Positions 61,501 to 64,000 of a stretch of 64,000 bases of DNA are shown piece by piece. Position 1 is the first letter of the stretch. Each line of letters starts with the position of its first letter. The notes below the pieces were generated by a model. That model made no database searches. It had not been told where the DNA came from and saw only the letters and a program-made list of their open reading frames with translations. Source of the DNA: Nemorincola caseinilytica (lineage in GTDB: Bacteria > Bacteroidota > Bacteroidia > Chitinophagales > Chitinophagaceae); the NCBI RefSeq assembly GCF_039540515.1, contig NZ_BAABFA010000001.1:1-64000 (forward strand). Direction: 5' to 3'. Made by a program: the position numbers and the translations under genes.

Positions 61501-62218
61501 TGTCCATCTTCTTGGTGCGTACCAGCTTCGCGCTGTCCATACTGTGCTTTCGCACGGTAGCTATGCTGTCCCTGAACTCTTTTTGTACTGCCTTTATACT
61601 GTCGGTACGGTGCCGTTTCACCAGCGTCACACTATCGGTATACCGCTTGCTGGCCTTGTACTTTTTCACTTTTGCTAGGCTATCCGACCGGTGTTTCTGC
61701 ACCGCCTTCATACTATCGCTGCGCGCCTGCCTTACACCGGTGGTGCTGTCTGTTATGTGTTTCCTTATTTCTTTCAGCGAGTCGGTACGCGCGGTGCGGG
61801 CATCGGTCAGCGCTTTGGCCTTCTTATCCTTGGCTTTTGTTACACTGTCGCGGTATTTCTTGCTTTCCTTGTACTTGCGGGCCGCAGCAGCGCTGTCGGT
61901 CACTTTTTTGCGGGCGCGGGCCACACTATCGGTCTTTTGCTCGCGCGCCAGCTTTATGCTATCGGTCTTTTGCTTTCGCGATGCCGATGCGCTGTCCATA
62001 GCATGTGTGCGTGCATTCCTGGCACTATCCAGCGCTTTTTGCCGGTTCTTTGCCAGGGTCTCCTGCTGCTTTTTCCTTGCTTTGGCTATGCTATCGGTAC
62101 GGGCACGAGCCTGCTTTGCGCTGTTCTTATTCCCCTTAGACGATTGCGAATACGCACCCGGGAAATAAGCCAGCGCCAGGAAGAACAGTACGAAAAATGA
62201 TATTATTTTATATCTCAA
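58568..62218 (-). CDS. SprE/PorW-like TPR protein of type IX secretion
   Basis: 1216 residues. Signal peptide (about 1-24), then about 250 residues of Lys/Arg-rich repeats with a recurring DS every 11-13 residues (KTDSVARARKKVTDS, KHRSDSLAKVKKY). The TPR part (about 310-720) begins LFQNSFTHYNYYYNANRKMEEAELNMQ and carries IHDPRIKWGNDMYLILGQAYYYKGNYEHA, typical of SprE/PorW. A Pro/Asp linker and a C-terminal helical domain with SPOR-like strands (YCIVVLPGVDF) follow. Start is TTG at 62218: a stop precedes it and no ATG precedes the signal peptide. Longer than known SprE; identification rests on the TPR part. Confidence 0.7.
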   Translation of the reverse strand: MRYKIISFFVLFFLALAYFPGAYSQSSKGNKNSAKQARARTDSIAKARKKQQETLAKNRQKALDSARNARTHAMDSASASRKQKTDSIKLAREQKTDSVARARKKVTDSAAAARKYKESKKYRDSVTKAKDKKAKALTDARTARTDSLKEIRKHITDSTTGVRQARSDSMKAVQKHRSDSLAKVKKYKASKRYTDSVTLVKRHRTDSIKAVQKEFRDSIATVRKHSMDSAKLVRTKKMDSMKLVRKKHTDSLATARKTKTDSLNKKKDAKSKLAKANEKKKQEAMKLKLELKLKQKREEWSNQTMLKKGWGPKRRLFQNSFTHYNYYYNANRKMEEAELNMQRVNKDNYDSLIGLFPFDPNKDSTLLAADMDSIIHKVSVGIQIHDPRIKWGNDMYLILGQAYYYKGNYEHAATSFRYIIANDQKNKNKKGKGRSSGGSRPKGAPSIVDSKKRSKLAFWQHRSVHNDAILWLARTYATAGQVENGESVLSLLEYDADLPSDLVGRLAVEKAFAYLKTENYVAASEQLKIAVDDRNLPIWLRTRIAFLNGQLLQNMGNYEQAAESFETVVDNFPKMEMDFYARKYIATNKLMAGKDVEDATIPLKRILKDAKYATYYDQVYYVLGKLSAKAGKNNEAINYYVKGTKAPKATKKQKAQLFAALGDVYYANASYASAKGAYDSAAKYAGNAKDKTIAAATQRSTGLAEISGPANTIHETDSMLALAAMSKREQQQVARRYLREQEKKLQDSMTTAENAGATAVAAEAADNDKDNSASWYFANPSQISQGSGDFKRKWGTRPLADNWRRAAAMPLSAGTKPTTPTPGADDDDEEDGGKGIAKTENGLPTEESLLAKVPNTPQQKELAYKVQQKAYILLAKAYEKQLQDHTRALHTLDTLNIRYRAHTQKEEELFLRYQIAVKEQQLDKAQVYAQELLAKFPTSQYASILRPGKSESKATNDNVTEVAAYFDETYDMLMRHQYTEAQMRATMAKKKYENPLYHRRFEVLEAMAYAGAGNYDMADTVISQFLRTNPADTLTEWARSVKKYIGEVRNGGKPSWYKDGPLPVAGSTPKKATEEKARPEEVAPAPPPVLPDVPPVYSYKADSPHYCIVVLPGVDFRTAGLKKAVRDFDSAKYAATPLELLIDFYRMKEAVFIVKGFPSAGMAQAYMKDLAALPALGEFGKEEIGIMVISAQNYKKMFADKDPEGYRAFYNASYPK

Positions 62219-62310
62219 CCTGGCAATGCCTTATCTATCGTACAATAACGGAGAAGTACATAAAATATTATATATTTTTATGCATTATTCGACCCCGTTC
62301 TGCAAGCTCT

Positions 62311-62318
62311 CAAAAATA
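62311..62318 (-). promoter_or_regulatory. -7 box of the SprE-like gene
   Basis: Minus strand TATTTTTG, about 92 bases before the TTG start. Confidence 0.45.
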
Positions 62319-62454
62319 GAGAAAAAACAGGTGTAACAGATCTGTAATGATAAATTAACAAACTTGTTCGCCACCATAAGGCCGTATGTGTTAATTTCGG
62401 TATAGAATAAACGCCGCTATAGGAACTAAAGATAAACGTATAGATAACAGCGCT

Positions 62455-62637
62455 ATGCGTTACGCAGGGCTGGCCACCCAGTGGCTGGTAATGCTGCTGC
62501 TGGCGGTGTGGGCGGGCTACAAGATAGATGCCATGTTAAAATGGCCTATACCTTTGTTTATAATTTTATTCCCCTTAATTTCATTGTCCTTTTCCCTGTG
62601 GAAACTGATAAAGGAACTGAACAGACCTAAAGAATGA
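62455..62637 (+). CDS. AtpZ-like F0F1-ATPase-associated small membrane protein
   Basis: 60 residues with two membrane helices: YAGLATQWLVMLLLAVWAGYKID and IPLFIILFPLISLSFSLWKLIKEL, the plan of AtpZ (ATPase gene 1), which sits at the head of ATP synthase operons and assists c-ring or magnesium handling. It overlaps the next gene (ATGA). atpB does not follow in the window. Confidence 0.75.
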   Translation: MRYAGLATQWLVMLLLAVWAGYKIDAMLKWPIPLFIILFPLISLSFSLWKLIKELNRPKE

Positions 62638-63008
62638 ATAAGAAGTTCGTGATAACGATGGTGGTGATATTCCTGCTGCTGGCACTTGTGTTCGGCGCTA
62701 TGGGTGTGTACGCACCACAGTTCCAGACGCTGCCATTGCATATTGCAAATGCCGTGATGCTGGTACTATCGCTGCTGGCGTACATGCTCATGAACAAGAC
62801 CGTTGCCGACAGGCCACATGCCTTTGTGCGCGGCGTATATAGTGCATCGCTGCTCAGGTTGTTCATATGCATGGCCGCTATGCTGGCCTATGTACTGCTC
62901 AATCGTGGCAGCCTGCACAAGCCTACAGTGTTCGTGCTGCTGGGCGTGTATGCCGTATACTCCGGCACAGAGACCTACCTGCTATCCCGAACCGCAAGAA
63001 AACACTGA
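62634..63008 (+). CDS. AtpI-like membrane protein
   Basis: 124 residues, four membrane helices (about 5-26, 36-53, 68-86 and 93-112). By size, topology and its overlap with the AtpZ-like gene it matches the second hypothetical gene before atpB in Bacteroidota ATP synthase operons. Sequence alone would not identify it. Confidence 0.55.
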   Translation: MNKKFVITMVVIFLLLALVFGAMGVYAPQFQTLPLHIANAVMLVLSLLAYMLMNKTVADRPHAFVRGVYSASLLRLFICMAAMLAYVLLNRGSLHKPTVFVLLGVYAVYSGTETYLLSRTARKH

Positions 63009-63076
63009 TCTTACTCCCATTCATCTCACACAAAAAACAACCTGATGTCTGAAACGAATAAATAGTTCACCTCAAA

Positions 63077-63718
63077 ATGAAAAAGCAGGAAAGATCTTTC
63101 AGTTTCTTAGAGCAATTCTTACCGCCGGGATCTCTTGAACAAGTAGCCCCTTTCTTCAAGACCCATGTCATACACCTCACACTCACCAACGAAAGGCGCA
63201 GTGTGCTGGGCGACTACCGCAACCCTACGTCCGATACTCCCTATCACCGCATCAGTATCAATGCCAACCTCAATAAGTATAGTTTTCTCATAACACTGCT
63301 GCACGAGCTGGCGCACCTGTTCACCCATGTACATTTTGGCCACAGGGCCTCGCCGCATGGCAACGAATGGAAGACCCAGTTCCGCCATATACTCATACCT
63401 TTTATGGGCAAGCGTTTCTTTCCGGCCGATGTGGAGCGTGCGCTTTATGCCTATCTGCACAACCCTGCCGCCAGCACCTGCACCGATGCCGAACTCTTCA
63501 GATCGCTATACCGCTACGATGAGCACAAGCCCGGCTACAAGCTGGTAGATGACATAGCCATCAACCAGTTCTTCGAGATAGAGGATGGAGAGGTGTTTCA
63601 GAAGGTAGAGAAACTACGCACACGCACCAAGTGCCGTAGTGTGGCCACGGGTAAGATGTATCTCTTCCAGGGTATAATGGAGGTAAAGGCGGTACGCCGC
63701 CGGCCGGAATATGCATAG
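63077..63718 (+). CDS. SprT-like zinc metalloprotease domain protein
   Basis: 213 residues. The SprT-like zinc motif is H76-E77-L-A-H80 in ITLLHELAHLFTHVHFGHRASPHGNEWK, with a third ligand His shortly after. The C-terminal part (KLRTRTKCRSVATGKMYLFQGI) is basic and lacks the four-Cys zinc ribbon of SPRTN. Starts 68 bases behind the AtpI-like gene. Confidence 0.85.
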   Translation: MKKQERSFSFLEQFLPPGSLEQVAPFFKTHVIHLTLTNERRSVLGDYRNPTSDTPYHRISINANLNKYSFLITLLHELAHLFTHVHFGHRASPHGNEWKTQFRHILIPFMGKRFFPADVERALYAYLHNPAASTCTDAELFRSLYRYDEHKPGYKLVDDIAINQFFEIEDGEVFQKVEKLRTRTKCRSVATGKMYLFQGIMEVKAVRRRPEYA

Positions 63719-63732
63719 TGTAGCATATATCG

Positions 63733-64000
63733 CTATGCGGTCACGGCTGCTTTGGTCACATCGTATAGCAATATGAGGCGTGCAGCCATACCGTCGAACA
63801 TCACACTGCTTGCCATTATCTCCACATCTATCAGGGTGCCGTCCTTTTTCTGATGTTTCCATACACCCCTGTTCGATCGTTCTTCGCTTTTCGCTGCCAT
63901 GAATACCTCCATAAAACTGTTACGCTCTGTAATGGGCCGTATATCGGCAGCCGTCATGCTCATGAACTCTTCATAGCTATAGCCATAATGCGCCATCGCT
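63733..64000 (-). CDS. PAS-domain protein, 3' end only
   Basis: At least 87 residues of a C-terminal PAS domain: HYGYSYEEFMSMTAADIRP, GVWKHQKKDGTLIDVEIMAS and ARLILLYDVTKAAV. The frame stays open to the window edge (an Ala codon precedes the ATG at 63996), so the protein begins outside the window and is probably a PAS signalling protein such as a histidine kinase or hybrid regulator ending in PAS; the last fits its ending after the PAS fold. Confidence 0.8.
   Translation of the reverse strand, partial: AMAHYGYSYEEFMSMTAADIRPITERNSFMEVFMAAKSEERSNRGVWKHQKKDGTLIDVEIMASSVMFDGMAARLILLYDVTKAAVTA

Noticed and set aside
61254..62168. Plus-strand open frame of about 300 codons, Ser/Phe/Leu-rich
   Set aside because: A mirror of the Lys/Asp-Ser repeats of the SprE-like gene.

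Overview
The window looks like a piece of chromosome from a Bacteroidota species, most likely of the order Chitinophagales / family Chitinophagaceae (inference). The evidence: promoters of the Bacteroidota type (a TAnnTTTG box just upstream of many starts), few Shine-Dalgarno-like sites, type IX secretion (T9SS) C-terminal sorting domains on two large secreted proteins, a SprE/PorW-like T9SS component, a GldL-like membrane protein, CvfB, type III pantothenate kinase (CoaX) and a lipoprotein-form LptC. Coding DNA is moderately GC-rich but uses ATA as a very common isoleucine codon, even in htpG and ahcY.

Layout. 1-5.9 kb: rlmD, yebC, a glycosyltransferase/rsmG pair, a GlsB-type membrane protein and an uncharacterised secreted protein. 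6.0-8.2 kb: tRNA-Arg(UCU), a perfect bidirectional hairpin, then a lone AT-rich SMC/ABC-like ATPase gene unlike its surroundings in base composition. 8.2-12 kb: two paralogous PAS-LuxR regulators around a lipoprotein with a (Gly-Gly-Ser)n linker, then small membrane and lipoprotein genes. 12-16.8 kb: LuxE-like acyl-activating enzyme, DegT aminotransferase, HAD phosphatase, cystathionine beta-synthase. 16.9-25.3 kb: htpG, an M16 peptidase pair (one active, one lacking the zinc motif), a RelE/ParE toxin-antitoxin pair, an F420-reductase-like protein and ahcY. 25.4-29 kb: rhomboid protease, ArsR regulator, and the divergent pair tsaB / ridA. 29-34.7 kb: a degenerate GGAATT repeat tract, a lipoprotein, and a DUF922 / membrane / transglutaminase cluster. 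34.7-42.3 kb: an ABM-like protein and Crp/Fnr regulator with an FNR-like operator, a haem-binding protein, lptC, an outer-membrane barrel, coaX, and the cca / macro-domain / aminotransferase operon. 42.3-51.5 kb: palindromic repeats, PadR plus GldL-like protein, an Ig-like T9SS cargo, amidase, 2H phosphoesterase, DUF892 protein, a FUS-like low-complexity protein and lpdA. 51.6-57.1 kb: sugar transferase, cvfB, DUF2520, plsC, and a T9SS-exported metalloprotease. 57.3-64 kb: hutI, a 1216-residue SprE/PorW-like protein with an extended Lys/Asp-Ser repeat region, an AtpZ / AtpI-like pair with no atpB behind it, a SprT-like protein and a cut-off PAS protein.

How parts fit together. RlmD, RsmG, TsaB, CCA-adding enzyme and the macro-domain protein belong to RNA modification or turnover; CBS and AhcY both act on homocysteine; LptC, PlsC, the sugar transferase, glycosyltransferase and DegT/LuxE-like enzymes serve the envelope; SprE and the two cargo proteins belong to type IX secretion. 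The items most worth a second look are the FNR-type palindrome at about -41 of the ABM-like gene, the near-leaderless promoter arrangement (clearest at tsaB/ridA), the AT-rich ATPase next to tRNA-Arg, the FUS-like low-complexity protein, and the PAS-LuxR twins flanking the Gly-Ser lipoprotein.
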